From positions 64,761,905 to 64,825,904 of the forward strand of contig CM050690.1 in assembly GCA_027574665.1 (NCBI GenBank): a stretch of 64,000 nucleotides of DNA, given 5' to 3'. The position numbers and the translations under genes were made by a program. This DNA comes from Rhynochetos jubatus (Eukaryota; Chordata; Aves; Eurypygiformes; Rhynochetidae). Numbering within the stretch: position 1 is the stretch's first letter; the number at the start of each line of letters is the position of its first letter. Of this stretch, positions 11,801-24,400 are shown piece after piece. Under the pieces are notes generated by a model, which saw only the letters and a list, made by a program, of their open reading frames with translations, did no database searches and was not told the origin of the DNA.

Positions 11801-14800
11801 TCTGCCAGCAACCATAACTCCCGCTGGGACCTGCCTCTTCCCCTGGCAGAAGTGCTGGGATGTCACCATGCCGGTGAGAGGCAGGGGTGCTTGCAGGATG
11901 TCACCCATCCCGTGCTGATACAGCTCATGGGGATACTGCTGGGACACCCCAGCCTTTGAAGACCCTCAGGTTGTTAAAGCAGTGCTTGTGGGTGGGTTTT
12001 TTATGCCGTTCAGCTATGTGCTTGGGAGGACCCACCTGCCCCACAGTGGAAATCCTCCAGCTCATGCTCAGAGCTTGTAGGTGTCTAGCAAAGAAGGGAT
12101 CCCAGCTGCAGTGAGAGGTGGAGAAAATACAGCTGAATAAAGAGAGTAGAGAAATAAGCCTTGTTTACCCTCCCCCGTGGTGATCAAGCAATGCTCTGTG
12201 CTGTAACACAGGTGGTAAACGCAGTTTCTTCTCCTCAAAGGTAGTGTAGTTGGTACCGGAAGATTGTGGATGACGCTCTTGCAGTGAGATTTGTTAGTGA
12301 GCAGTGCTTGAGGTACAGACACTCCCTAGGAACCCTTCCCTGATGTGAAAAGGGGCCAGGTGTTATGAACTCTATCTGCTCTCCAAAAGGGTCCCTTAAG
12401 CCCCCAGCTCACTAACACAGCATCCTGCCATGCTTTAATTCCTGCAAAACATCATTTTATTTCAGCACTCGCTTCACCACAAACAGATTGTAGGCTGTGG
12501 CTGCCACTGCCTCCACTCAACGTGGAAATTTCACCTGCAGCACATCTCAACCTGCATCCAGGTAAAGGACAAACCCTGGGGCTTGCTGACTCTGGAGAGC
12601 CTGTAGAAACCCCAGCTTCTGCACTTCTGACCAGCTACTTGTTTAAAAGTGCAATCTTCTGGTTCAGGCCATATTTCAGTGCCAATGTTTCTTCCCCTTC
12701 TGAGCACTTCCCTCCTCAGCTGCAGCCTGCTGGCACAAGCAGCTAGAGCAGACCAAACCTCCCTCTGGCACTGGCACCTCAAGCAAGAGTTAGTTTGCCT
12801 GTAGAGACACAACCCCATGCAGGCTCCAACTCCACACCTCAGGGACCAGGCTGGCTGCTGCACGTCCCTCTGCTTGTCTGTGCCCTGTGGTTTCTTGAGC
12901 CGATAGGAGCAGCAGTGACCCCACAGTGCTATGCCACCGACTGCTCTAGCAAAGAGTATTTCTCCTGCCTCAGGTGTTCCACCCTCAGCTGTTGATGCTG
13001 ATTGCCCACCGCTTCTCAGAGCTGGCTGAAGAGATGCAGTGTGGAGTGATGCACAGTGTGAGATGTCTGGCTGAACTTTAAACTTCCTGTCATGTCAGCT
13101 GCTAAAAATTGTGCTGAGCTACAGTTACTTCCCTTATACTCATCCCCACTGTAACTCAGAATTAATTCAGGGACTAGCTTTTCCTTTCCCCTGTGGTGTC
13201 TGGGAGACATAGTGCGAGCCAGTCCTTGCTTTTCATTGAGTGCCTGCAGGTCTCACACTGATGTCCGTGTATTTGCAGGAGGGGATTCCTGCACATCACC
13301 TGTATTTTTATACACGTGTGCCATTGAACTGGTTGCAAATCCTTCAGTGTATTATTCCTGAACAGTGAGGTCAGTTAGCCCAAATTAAGGCAAGAAAGAA
13401 AACTAGTGGCTCTGAAGTGTTACAAATGCTACAGTGAGGGCTAAATTTTTGGTCCCGTCCTTGCTAAACTGCATGCTAGAAATCAGTTATTGCCCTGATG
13501 GCAATAGGGCAAAACGAAGCAAATGGGAGGCTGTATGGCAAATCACAGCCCTGGAGGTCATTAGGAAACCATATGCTTAATACAGACTCACACAAGACTT
13601 CACTTCAAAAACTGTCTGAGAGATCGAGAAGCTGGAGCCAAACATGTATGGAGCTCCTGCTTCTGGTCTGGTTCCCATAAGTAACCACAGAAAACTCAGG
13701 GGTAACTAAATCCCTACTCAGTATTTGCAAACCGTTACCAAATACTTCACATCAGTCCCAAGGGACTTTGCAGCTACATCCCAACAGTAAACATCAGATC
13801 CTCTCTCCACGAAGAGGTTACATTATGCTTCATGTTATCATTACTGATAAGGGCAAATTAATTATCAAAATACCTGCTGACAAATCACACTGTGTATCCA
13901 GCACATGCACTCTCCACCGCATTCCATTGCAATGGGTCACTTTCCTGCCTGGGACCCAAACAGGAGGCAACCCATAGCACAGACCCAGAAAAATAAATGA
14001 GGAGTTCATTAACATCTCCAAAGCCCTCTTGTCTGCCTGGAGGACTCAAACTGCTACTGCCAGATCACTTAGGGCAGTAACTGTGGCTGTGACCATGACT
14101 ACATGTGGGGATGGCTTGTGGCATATGAGAAATGAGTTTGTCTCCATGGTACTTATCGATGGATAACTGCCCATTCTACAGAATACATCAGATAACTACA
14201 GAAACAGTGTAAGCAGCAAGTGGATATAGAATAGGAAAGATAGAGTTCAACACAACGTTTGGCCCCATCAATGGTTTGATCCGTTCCTTTTACAGGAACC
14301 CAGGGTTGCAATGACAGCTGAAGGAGAGCATTACCAGCAGTAGAAACGCCAAGTCTGAGGTCATATTTTGTGCTTCATTCCTTTACTCTTGTGTTCCCTT
14401 CAACATCAGGCAAGTTTCCCAACAGTCCAACCTGAGCCCAGGACTCCTCCCTCTGTGGTGAGTGGGCATCTCCATCACTGACTTCTATCACTGCCCATCT
14501 GCCCCAGCTATGTGCTGGGTATGGCATGCCTCTTCTGAGTCTTGCCATACATCTCTCTGTAGCGACACTTCTATTACTTCTTTGTGTGTGTCTAAATTGG
14601 CTTTAAATAGAGTTGAACTTTCCCTAAGGTGAAATAAGCGTAGCTTGTTAACTCCGGGCAGTTTGACACAAAAGATGTGTGATTTGTCATGTTGAGTGGT
14701 TTAGAGAACTGACAAACGCATGTGATTTATGAACTGAAAGCCTATCAGCATCATGCAGGCTTGATGATAAGTGTTGCATTAACACTATTTATGGCATTGA

Positions 14801-17800
14801 ATAAGAGCAAGGACTGTGAAGCTTGCAGTTTAGCGGGTTACAAATAATCAAGCAAACATTATATTCAGACACTGAGATTACCCTGAGGGCGGTTATCGCT
14901 ACCAGCTCTGCCTGTGACTCAACCCAACATCTACACAAAGCAGTCAGGGCCAAGAAGTGGGAGCAGAGAAAAGTTTTCTCCAAGGAAGGAGAGAAGAGGT
15001 CTGGAGGGGGTGACTGGTGAAGACACATGCCATGGGTCTGGCGTTAGGCAAGGCACCAGGCATTCCCCCAGCTGTTTAATTTTAGCCTGAGCCTGCCTCC
15101 TCCGTGGATCCCCCACTTGGTACCTTCCCTCCTGGGGGCTGATGCGGGAAGACCTCAGCGTCAGGGGCACACTCAGGTGTCAGCTTTGCTCTCAGGCAAG
15201 GGACCTTGGTAGGTGTCTTCTTTGGTCCATGTCTGTGGATCAAAGTGGGTCTTGTTTGCCTCTGCTGTCTGAAGCGGCTGCTCTGATCAGTCCCAGTGTC
15301 CTTGGAGAAGAATGTCCTTTCCAAAACATGTTGCAGTCATTGCAGTTGGAGCTTGCTTAGAGGCATAGCCCTCATGGCTCAGGTCAGTTTCTCTGCTGGG
15401 TCCGCCGAGGACACAGTGCTGCAGCCTCTTCCACCGCTGCAGCCTTCTCCCAGTGACCCTGACCCAAGCAACTGCTCCTGTTCACCCTCTCCCAAAGTTT
15501 CCAGTTCAACTCCGGGTTACTAGAACATTTGCCACTTTAATTAACTGTCCCTTAATTATACAGAATATAATTTTCAGATGTATTGAGAAATCTTAGTATT
15601 TGCATGTCACGTTCCTAAATTCGTTACATCTGGGTCACTATGAACAACAAACTTTATCTTTGACAAAGCACCGCTTTGATATTTTAAGATATTTCTCCTA
15701 TCTAAGAACAAGTATTTCTCAGCTGAAGTGACTCTGTCCTTGATTGAGTCTTCCTCATCCGGGGAAAAAACGGTGATTCAAGATGATCGCCTCTGGTAGT
15801 GTTAAGGCATCAGAGTAATGGGCCATTTCAGCACCAAGTGTAACTGTGGAGGGTTACACAGTTCAGCTAGTCAATATGAGTCAGATAAGAGATGCCAGCA
15901 TATCCAGGCTAATGGTGTATTTATCCTTCCAACTGCTCCTACCACTTAGTCCTTTATTTTTCACATGCATGTGATGCCTTATCAGTCATCCTTCGTACCT
16001 CACAGGCTGTGGTGCCGAACACTTTGATCAGTCAGACTACAAACACCTTAAGGCAAAAATGCTGGAATAATTTGTGTTCATGTGAAAACCATAAACGTGG
16101 AAGAACTTTGAGATCACCTGGTCAGCATTTTTCAACCTGCTGAAGTCTGAAGACAGCTTCACCTTTGATAGCAATGTCACAGACCATCTTTACCTTGGGT
16201 GTGCCAACGGGCATTTCAAACAGAGCCCGCGCTTGGTTTTCAAAGGCTGATGATTCTTCCTTCAAGTAGTATTATCCCTGGGTCACCAAAATTGACAAGA
16301 AAATGACCTTGAGTGAAAACTGCAGAATCAGGTCATTGGTGCAAGGACAAAAAGAGCTTTGGTTTCACCTAGCCAAGGCATCAGTTGTTTAATGGGACAG
16401 AGCTCTCCAATCCTGTGTCTCATCCAGCCACCGGCACCTGTTCGCTAGGGAACCCGCATCTTTCTGCGGCATTCTCAACTCCTTGCCATTTTTCAGCACC
16501 CAAAAAGACAACCTTAACTAATTCTCAGGCTCATTCTGTTGCTTTTCAGGTCTCTGCAACGTGTCCTACTTGGTCTTTTTCCTGCCATAGCTTGATTCCA
16601 TGTTTACACATAGCACGTTTCTGGGTAAGTGTTGTGATGTGGAATCGGAGCAATATGTGGAGTTTTAAGGCAGACTCCACAGACAGGTATTGGAGAGTTA
16701 CACTATGGCAATTTACTCCGCGACCCGTGAAGTCAACAAGAACCTAAGAGGGTGGCTTAGGTTTTAAAGCAGATGCATCACAGGTATATTTTCCACTAAT
16801 TTTCCCCCAAATACCTGTGATCTGTGTTACCACTCCTCCTGTCTTCCCCTTAGCTGCCTTGTTGCAACATCTGCAACTTTACAGACATGTCCTTATTTAG
16901 CCAACCAGCTAACAGAAACATAGCTTTCCCACTGAAGGCTAATTTAAAGTCTCAAGCACACGTCCTCAGCTGTTGCAAAATTATGCTACGAAGTGCAATA
17001 GGCTCTGCTGTTTTACACCAGATGAGAATCTACTTGTGAGGGCAAAATAAGTGGATGCAGCTGCATTTCTCTTCCTTGGGAGTTGCCCCTTGTACACAAC
17101 TGATTGCAGGTGGCTGAGAGTTGGTATTTAAAAAGGACAACTTTTTGGCTGATTTTGCTGTTGGGATTTGGGGGTTTTTTGGTAGGGGAGAGTGGGATGT
17201 TTGTAATATTCTTTTTTTTTTCCCCCTAAATGTACCTGGTGAAGTCCATTCACATGCTCTCTCTGGTAGCTGCCCAGGGCCTGTAACGCACCATACTCCA
17301 ACTCAGAGGAAAGGATGTGGATGGAGCTAGCTTAGAAAACAGATTACCATATCATAAATGAAACATTATCTCTCATGCTGTATCATGTGGCAGAAGAAAG
17401 ATAAAATTGAAAATGTGACCCCTTTTTGCTTCAAATAATACAGTGCCATTCAACAGACTTAATTAGCTCTAAAAACACATCTAATAATTGTTGGCCTGTC
17501 AATCAAAACCCTTATTAGACATGTGCATGACGTCACATCACAGTCTAACAAATCTTCCTGACAGTCAAAACCCATTATATAGATCAGTCTGATTTCAGAG
17601 GCAAGTTGTGTGTTTGACCTTTTACCCAACTTCTTCAGGTCTGAAAGTGGAGAGGAGCAGAATGTTTTCTGTGTGCTGCTGAGTGGGAATGATGGGATCT
17701 GGGCTGTCCCTAAGTGTTTCCTGGCCATGTTCTGCTTTATGCTGCTGCTTGAAGCCTGGAAAAGGACTCTGCCTTGGACAGCTGATCTGGATCTGCATTG

Positions 17801-20770
17801 CTACAGAATCTGTAGCATCTACTGGACCTCCATTGCTACAGGAGAGATCTTCTCCCCCACCTTCTGGCCCGTCTGTACCACAACGTTAATTCCCCGGCTG
17901 CTTGGGATATTGTGAAGCACGTTTCACTGATGGGTTTTGAGACAACACAATCCATCCCACGCGCACTGCGTACCTCCACCGCGTTGCTGTGGCCATGCAC
18001 CCTTGGCAGTGATTGCTGTGCTGGGGAAGACGCCAGAGCCTTTGCTCCAGCAGGAAATACCTGCTTTGTTAAGGGAAAAGTGTGCATGGCTGAACAGAGC
18101 AGGCACCGTACTGACAGCTCAGGGAGTTTTCCAGCCTGTGTGTCGGGGTGCCAAGCGTGAGAAGTAAATGCACTAATCACCACTGGGATTTGAAAGGCAG
18201 CTCCATCTGGATTTCCCAGGCCAAACAAGCAGGCACGTCACACTGCGTTACTGTTGTGCTGCCCTGAGCAGCTCTGGGATGCGTCAGACGTGCTGCTCTG
18301 CCCTGCCCAGCGGTTGTGACAGGCTTTGGAGATGCTGGATTTCCTTTGCTAGAGAGTTCATGTTAACACAGGTACTCCATGTACTCAAGGCATCCCTGCA
18401 AGCAGCAGATGCAGCACCAGGTTTGGCTTCGTAAATACAAAATTGTCACTGTCAGTAACTTTCAATTCTTTCTCGAATGGCATTTGGTGAAAAGCGAGTA
18501 ATGACATATCTGGCTGCTGGCAACATCACCCTTCTGTTGACATCTCCTAGTGTCACTTCTTTCTCCTCTCCCACCACCCCAGGCAACTCTGTTTCTCATT
18601 TTTATGAGGAGGAACTGAGGTTGCATGGTGACAATTATCACTGAGCTTGACACCCTCTACACTGCTGCAATGTGAAAAAGCTGGTGCTTTCCTAGTGGAC
18701 CTGGATGGCAAGTCAGATCTTGGAGGGAACACTCTGTTGCACAGCACTTGTCATCACGGTGGTCTCACATGCAGCTCTTTGAGACCTGTAGATGGACGCC
18801 GAATCTGAAGAGGTTATAAATTTATTTACCTATAGTGCGTCAAGTTTCGTGTACCCAGTTGCGCTGGCAACTCAAGTCTCTTTTGAACTGAAATAAAAGC
18901 AAATGGCAGAGGCTGAGGCTTTCAAGATAATATCATTTATCTTCTGAAAATCTGCTTTTTAGATGTCAGGCAAAACAATTTCACAATAGCTAGAAAATAT
19001 CTTGTCTGGCATGGCTGTGTTTTTATTGGTCTTTAGTGTAACTTGAAAATAGTAGGCCATATTGTGGTGTTCAATTTTCTATTGATTTTTCAGACAGTCT
19101 GATAACACAAATGAAAACAATGCCTGTAATTAGACATCATTCCTAAAGCTAAGGAACTTTGGAGAAAGCCACACAGAAAGCTTCCTCTGCATGTAAAACT
19201 TCAAAGTGCTTCCTGGATTCATGAGATACAGGCAAACTGGAAGTCAGTGGGAATAGTAGCAGTAAACAATGAGAAAAAAATACTGCCTTCATGTTTGAAG
19301 GAGGCACTTGTCTTCTGACAGAAGGTAAAAACTAAATGTTCGCATCTGCAGGGCAAAGTGGTTGTACCAAGTTTGGCCATGCAAGCACCCTCCTGCACAG
19401 CTGGTGTAAGTGGCTTCAATGCAGTCCTCCTTCCTGAGGGTTGCTTACAGAAAAGAGGATTGCTCACAGCTTTTTCTGGTTCAGAGGCAATTCAGAACTT
19501 CCAAGTGATCATCAGGTATCTTCCTTAGGAGTGGTGCTTACCAACAAAGCACCAGTTAGCTCCTATGGGAGAGGAAGGGCAGAGGAATGACCCACTGGTG
19601 CAGTGGGCCAGCCTGTGCTTAGCCCAAGATTAGGATGGCAAATCCCTTACCCCATGACCCCAAATTATGTCAAGGCTTTGTGTTTTCAAGGATCTGAATG
19701 TGCTTTGTAGCATTTTCTTCCTTTTTCTGCTTGGTCCTCAGCCTTTTTGCAAAAGTTTTCTTCTTTAAAACTGATAGAGTTTAACAGATGTACTAGCAGT
19801 TAAAACAGCAACAAGAAAAACCTAACCAGCCAACCCAAAGAGGGTGATTTATGAGGCTTTATGAAACTTTTTTTGGAATAAAGATCATTTGAGTCATTCT
19901 CCTCTCATTCATCCATATCTCATGTGCAAGCAACACCCTTCCGCAGGGGAATTAAGCTGCAGTCGATCCCTAGTAAATTCAGCTGATGAGATGGATCCAC
20001 TGACCCACCAGCTCTGACTCAGCATAATTCTGCTCAGCACACGGGCTGCTACATGTCCAGGGGCTCATCAGGTATAACAAGAGGGTGGATGAACTTTCTG
20101 GAGCTTGTTTCTCAAAAGCCTTAATGAATAAACTGGTTTATTTCTGGGCCACTCTTACTCCTTTTAGCGTGCGGTTGAAGCATTAAGCTGCTCTTCTCTC
20201 CCTTCCACTTGGAGGAGGGGGAAAGGCTTGGAGACTAGCAATAGGAAACCATAAAAGCAGACCTGTTTTCTGGCTGATACTCCTGCCATCCTGGTCCAAC
20301 CCCTGCAATGATATGGAGGGGCATGATATTGCAGGGGCAAAAAGTTGGGCAACTGTTGTTGGTTTTACTTTAATACTTTTTGCTGTGCTCTCCTAGATCA
20401 TCATCTTCTGTGAATCCTATATAACTTCTGTCACAGAGGACTTAAAGAGGCAGCTTGTTGTGGCTCTTCCACTACTGCAGTCTCCATGTTTTCTGGGATA
20501 ACATCATTTGGTGGTGGCCTCTTTCTTAGGATGATGTCTGCCTCTTGCTATATTATTTATTAGACCCTAAGGAATCCCCTTCTTATAACAAATTACATCT
20601 TTTTAATGATATATGAATTTATACAAAAATTGTAGTCTTTACTGAATAACATCCAGGGGTCTGGGGTGGAGAGACATGCATTCTTCAAATGTTGCCTAGC
20701 AGGGTACATCTTCATCGAGGGATGGGTTTTGATTAACCTCTTACACAAACAGAAAATCTTCATTTAATTC
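8900..20770. other. Intergenic region between CRHBP promoter and S100Z 3' end
   Basis: About 12 kb with no exon, RNA gene or clear repeat that I can support. Many short frames on both strands show no family resemblance. The stretch lies upstream of CRHBP, so it could hold its distal enhancers. A motif cluster at 17.46-17.57 kb is listed separately. Confidence 0.6.
17460..17570. promoter_or_regulatory. Candidate enhancer: homeodomain, PBX-MEIS and CRE motif cluster
   Basis: Within 110 bases there are TTAATTAG (near 17460), TAATAATTG (17482-17490), a composite PBX-MEIS-type site read as TGATTGACAG on the minus strand (17505-17496), a perfect palindromic CRE TGACGTCA (17528-17535) and a further TGACAG MEIS half-site (17559-17564). 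The density and quality of sites suggests a conserved cis-regulatory element. It lies about 8.8 kb upstream of the CRHBP start, a gene that responds to cAMP. Function is inferred from motifs only. Confidence 0.4.
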
Positions 20771-20778
20771 AGACACCT

Positions 20779-21938
20779 TTTATTGTAGTTTGAAGATACC
20801 AACAAAATAACAAGGAACAAAGAGACCTCTCCGTGCAAGAAAAAAGCCACAACACCCCGCCGCTGAGGATTCGCAGGGCTTTGGAAGTATGTTTAATTCA
20901 AACATAAGTGTAGAAGCACTCCTAATTCAACCCAAGAGCAGGTTAACGCTGAAAGGGATTGTCTTACTCTCATCATGCCTGGCCATGGGGTCACACTGCC
21001 GCTTTTGCACCGCTTCCATGCAGTAGGCTGGATCAAAGCGAGATGAAATCATTGTTCCATACGATGACTCACATTACAAAGCTATACCCTGGGATGCTGT
21101 CATTAAATCCCCCACAAGTGGTCCTCTAAAAGCCCTCCGCTTAAAGGCGCCAGCATAGTGAAAGCAGAAGGCATTTACTTTTCCCCTAAAGACCCAGTCC
21201 TTCCATCAGCCCTCAGAGCAGTTTGCTGACTAAATCTTCTATGCATTTGAATAATTTATCATATGAATAAATTCATTTATGCCCAATGAAGAGGTGGACT
21301 ACTGGGATGTAGTAATGCCAACACAACAAAATTGAAGCTGGGGAGGTGGGGGAGATGAACCCATAAGAATGGCAAGCAGTGCTGTCTGCTCAGGCTGCGG
21401 GAGACAGCTGTGACCACATCTGAAATATGAGACTGTGGGGAGGCAAGGACCAGCATCTAAAAAGGGCTTTAGAATAAGCAGAGCTGAGCAAAAGTAAGCT
21501 GCTCCTTTTGAGCTGCAAAAATACGGTTGTTATAGAACCACTGAAAACTAAATTGCAAGTTTTATGTCTAATTTCAAATTTTCCAATTCAGAAAGTATAT
21601 AAGTAACTGTGGTTTTTACTTTTCACTGACATTTAAGAAATTTAAGTCCCAACTCCTGCCACACTACCTGTCACCCCAAGCCCTTGACCTGGGAAACTGG
21701 TGAATGCATGTTGCAGATTCATGTAGCTCAAAGACTGAAAATATTAAAAGCCAGATCTCAAGTAGTGTAAAGTGGCTTTGGTCCAGCTTACACCAGCTGC
21801 TGATCTGCTCCCTAAGTCTCTTACAGCACTTACAACTGTTGGAGGGATGGTAGTTTGCATGAACTAAACGCTGATGAAGACTACCTAACTAGGCATGCCT
21901 TGCCCCCTTTTTTGGTTACGAGATTGTACTGAGCAGTT
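20779..21938 (-). other. S100Z: Probable S100Z 3' untranslated region
   Basis: Non-coding, AT-rich sequence downstream of the stop. The first clear minus-strand AATAAA is at 20784-20779, which would give a 3'UTR of about 1.15 kb. A second AATAAA lies near 20140. The end point is uncertain. Confidence 0.4.
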
Positions 21939-22097
21939 TTAAAATCCCTCTGTCTTCAGCTGTTCTACGAAGAAATCGTTGCATGCCACGGTCAAAGCAG
22001 CAACCAGAATGACAAATTCATTAAAATCCACTTCATTGTCTTTATTGGAGTCCAGATCTTTCATGATCTTATCAACCAGAAGGGGGTCCTTTTGGCC
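21939..22097 (-). CDS. S100Z: S100Z terminal coding exon (EF-hand 2)
   Basis: Encodes residues 48-99 ([20 protein letters not shown]... to KTEGF) and the TAA stop at 21939-21941. The acceptor is TTTCTCTTTAG|GGC. The canonical calcium loop is intact. Confidence 0.96.
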   Translation of the reverse strand, partial: GQKDPLLVDKIMKDLDSNKDNEVDFNEFVILVAALTVACNDFFVEQLKTEGF

Positions 22098-23443
22098 CTA
22101 AAGAGAAAGAAAAGTCACTTAACTGTGCTTGAATGTGTAATTCTGACACACATGAAGGTGCAACTTGATGCTATGTCACAAACCCCGGTGCTATTAAATA
22201 AAAGGCTGCATGAAATATGCACCTGAATAGTAATATACCACTAGCCACAGCATTAAAAACACAGGCCTGGAGTCCCAAAAGTGCACACCAACAGACTTTG
22301 AAGACAGTGCGGCTCTTAGAAGAAATACAGGTACCAAATAGACACTGCAATTAATCAAACAGATTTTTAGGAGCTGCTATGCATTGACTTTTTTTGACAA
22401 GATAGATCTATAATGTGCATTTCTCCGTATCATCCCTTAACACACAGTGCTTAGATTTTCAACAGGCTATTCATAAACAGTTGTATTATACATCCATTCA
22501 TCACATTCAGAAGATCTCTACTTAGCAAAACTATTCAATGGGAGTAAGAACAGTGAATCTCATAATAATAAATCAATAGCCAAGCTTAAAAGAAAATCCA
22601 AATCAAGGAAATTGATACAATATTAAAAAAAAAAAAAAAAATCCTGCTGGTAGTGATAGGGTCCACAACCATTTTTACAATTAGGATATAGAAAAACAAC
22701 TGTGAACCTGGTCATTATCCTGTAAAAAACATCCATGCTGTGCAGAACATCACAAATGTGCAAAGAGATACTCAAATCAGCAGTTTATCACTGAAAAGGT
22801 CATCTTAGCACCTTTCTGCAGGACACACAAGCAGCTGTACTGTGTCTGTGGCCATTCTGAACTAACTACTTTCTTGTCTCATGAGAAGTGGTTGCTGGAT
22901 TTAATTCTTTAAAGGACTTATTTATGCCCCTGTTATTAAAAATGAACAAAAACCCAAACAAAAATTATTAAGGCCCGATTTAGCATTGATTGTGCTACTG
23001 CTTCCAGTCTGCTCTTGCCCTCCTGCTCAAAAGCACAGAGGAGTAAGCAGAGCACAGGTACCCATCTCTGCTGCTGGTGGCAAATGGAAGGGCAACAGGG
23101 CTGGACCACCCTCTGCAAACACACTTCTTGAACAGGACATCTGATCCCATCTCCTTCTGTCTGGCTCCACAAAGACAACTCTCTTCTGAGAGGCTGTGGC
23201 AGGATATGCCTTGCAGAAGGAGATGCTGTTCCGGAACACTTGGATGGCTGCTTACACCACGCATGAAACAGTAACTCAAGAGGTTCAGGAGCTGTGTCTT
23301 ACTGAAAGGAAGTCAGTGAGCTCACTGGTGAGGAGCTCCTTGAGTTCTCCTTTACTGAGCTTGTATCTGTCTCCTTCTTTCCCAGAGTAGTGATGGAAAA
23401 TCCTGATCAAGGTGTCCATCGCGTCCTCCAGTGGTGTGGACAT
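21939..23443 (-). CDS. S100Z: S100 calcium-binding protein Z, two coding exons, 99 aa
   Basis: Small dimeric cytosolic EF-hand protein of the S100 family. Two coding exons, 23303-23443 and 21939-22097, are joined in phase 0 across a 1.2 kb GT-AG intron to give 99 aa, the same as human S100Z. Residues 20-33 form the S100-type pseudo EF-hand loop ([14 protein letters not shown]). Residues 63-74 form the canonical loop [12 protein letters not shown] with ligands D63, N65, D67, E69, D71 and E74. Helix IV and the C-terminal extension read [17 protein letters not shown] and closely follow human. The intron position between the two EF-hands is the standard S100 one. The start codon at 23441-23443 begins [20 protein letters not shown]. 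Identity as S100Z over other S100s rests on the C-terminal sequence and on synteny between F2RL1 and CRHBP. Confidence 0.95.
22098..23302 (-). other. S100Z: S100Z intron between coding exons
   Basis: 1.2 kb intron. It holds a 17-base A run (22625-22641) and nothing else recognisable. The overlapping minus-strand frames at 22936-23279 are not similar to any family I know. Confidence 0.8.
23303..23443 (-). CDS. S100Z: S100Z first coding exon (EF-hand 1)
   Basis: Encodes residues 1-47, ending ELTDFLS. The donor is TCA|GTAAGA. The acceptor upstream of the start is TTGCCCCACAG at 23461, leaving 17 bases of 5'UTR (23444-23460) in this exon, so at least one non-coding exon must lie upstream. Confidence 0.95.
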
Positions 23444-24206
23444 AGCAGGGAGCGGGAGAGCTGTGGGGCAAAGATCCAGAGTCAGTGATACTGCACAGGA
23501 GCCTAGCCACAGGCCAGTCTCAGGTTTTCAGTTGATCCATCCTGTGAGCAGAGTGTGAGCAAGCCTAGACTGTCGTGAAATAAAACATTGTCCTGAACTC
23601 ACTAGCAATTACTTTCAGAAAGGTAAATGGAAAGGAAGGCCTTTATTTAAGGAAGTGATCTACTGTGCATCCGTTTTGCAAAGCCATAGTAAAAGGAAAT
23701 CTCTCGTACGCTTAGGTGAAAACACAGGGAAAATGAAGGCACACCCTCTTGCCTGTTCATTCCAATGTTTTCTCAAGAAAATTAGGTCAACAGATAACAG
23801 CAGCCAAAGTGGGGCTTTTGACAGAAGACTCCACACCAGTTTCTTAGGTGGTTAGAGAAAAGTCACCGGTAATAAGGATGGAAGCATCCTCTTTCAATTT
23901 ATTTGCCCATGTTTGCTTGGGCTGACCTTTTTTTCCATAAAGTACCTGGAATAAACAAATGTGAGCTAGGCACCCCCAAGGGTTTGCTTCATTGAGCATG
24001 CAATGGGAAGGTACAAAAGGGAAGCACCACAAATTAAAAAGATGGAAATGCAATGATATGCTGAGTGACTGAAACAAAAAATAGGAATCAGGAGAAAAGG
24101 AACATTACACTGATTAAGCCCTGGGAGAGAGATTAAAAAGCCAGAATGAAATTCAAAGTAAGACTGAAGTCCTGAACCATATCACCACGCAAAGTCTAAG
24201 ACTTAC

Positions 24207-24400
24207 CTGCTTTACAGACTAGCTGAGATGTATGCAAGAAAATACTCAGATCAGAGAAGGTGATGGTCACCTTCCTTTCAAAACCCATGCACAGGCTCTC
24301 GTTTATCAGGCTGAGAGGGTGGATTACACACACAGACGTGTAATTGTCACAGGGATGACGGGACTTCTGTTTCCCCCTGCATTTGCCTACTCTGTTCAAT
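24207..24400 (-). other. S100Z: Candidate non-coding first exon of S100Z
   Basis: S100Z needs an upstream 5'UTR exon. About 740 bases upstream of its exon-2 acceptor, the minus strand has a perfect donor, GCAG|GTAAGT, at 24207/24206. Only the donor can be placed; the 5' end is guessed. A TTTATAATT sequence near 24540 could be a weak TATA element. The sequence contains upstream ATGs but no long frame. The true first exon may instead lie further away, as in mammals. Confidence 0.3.
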
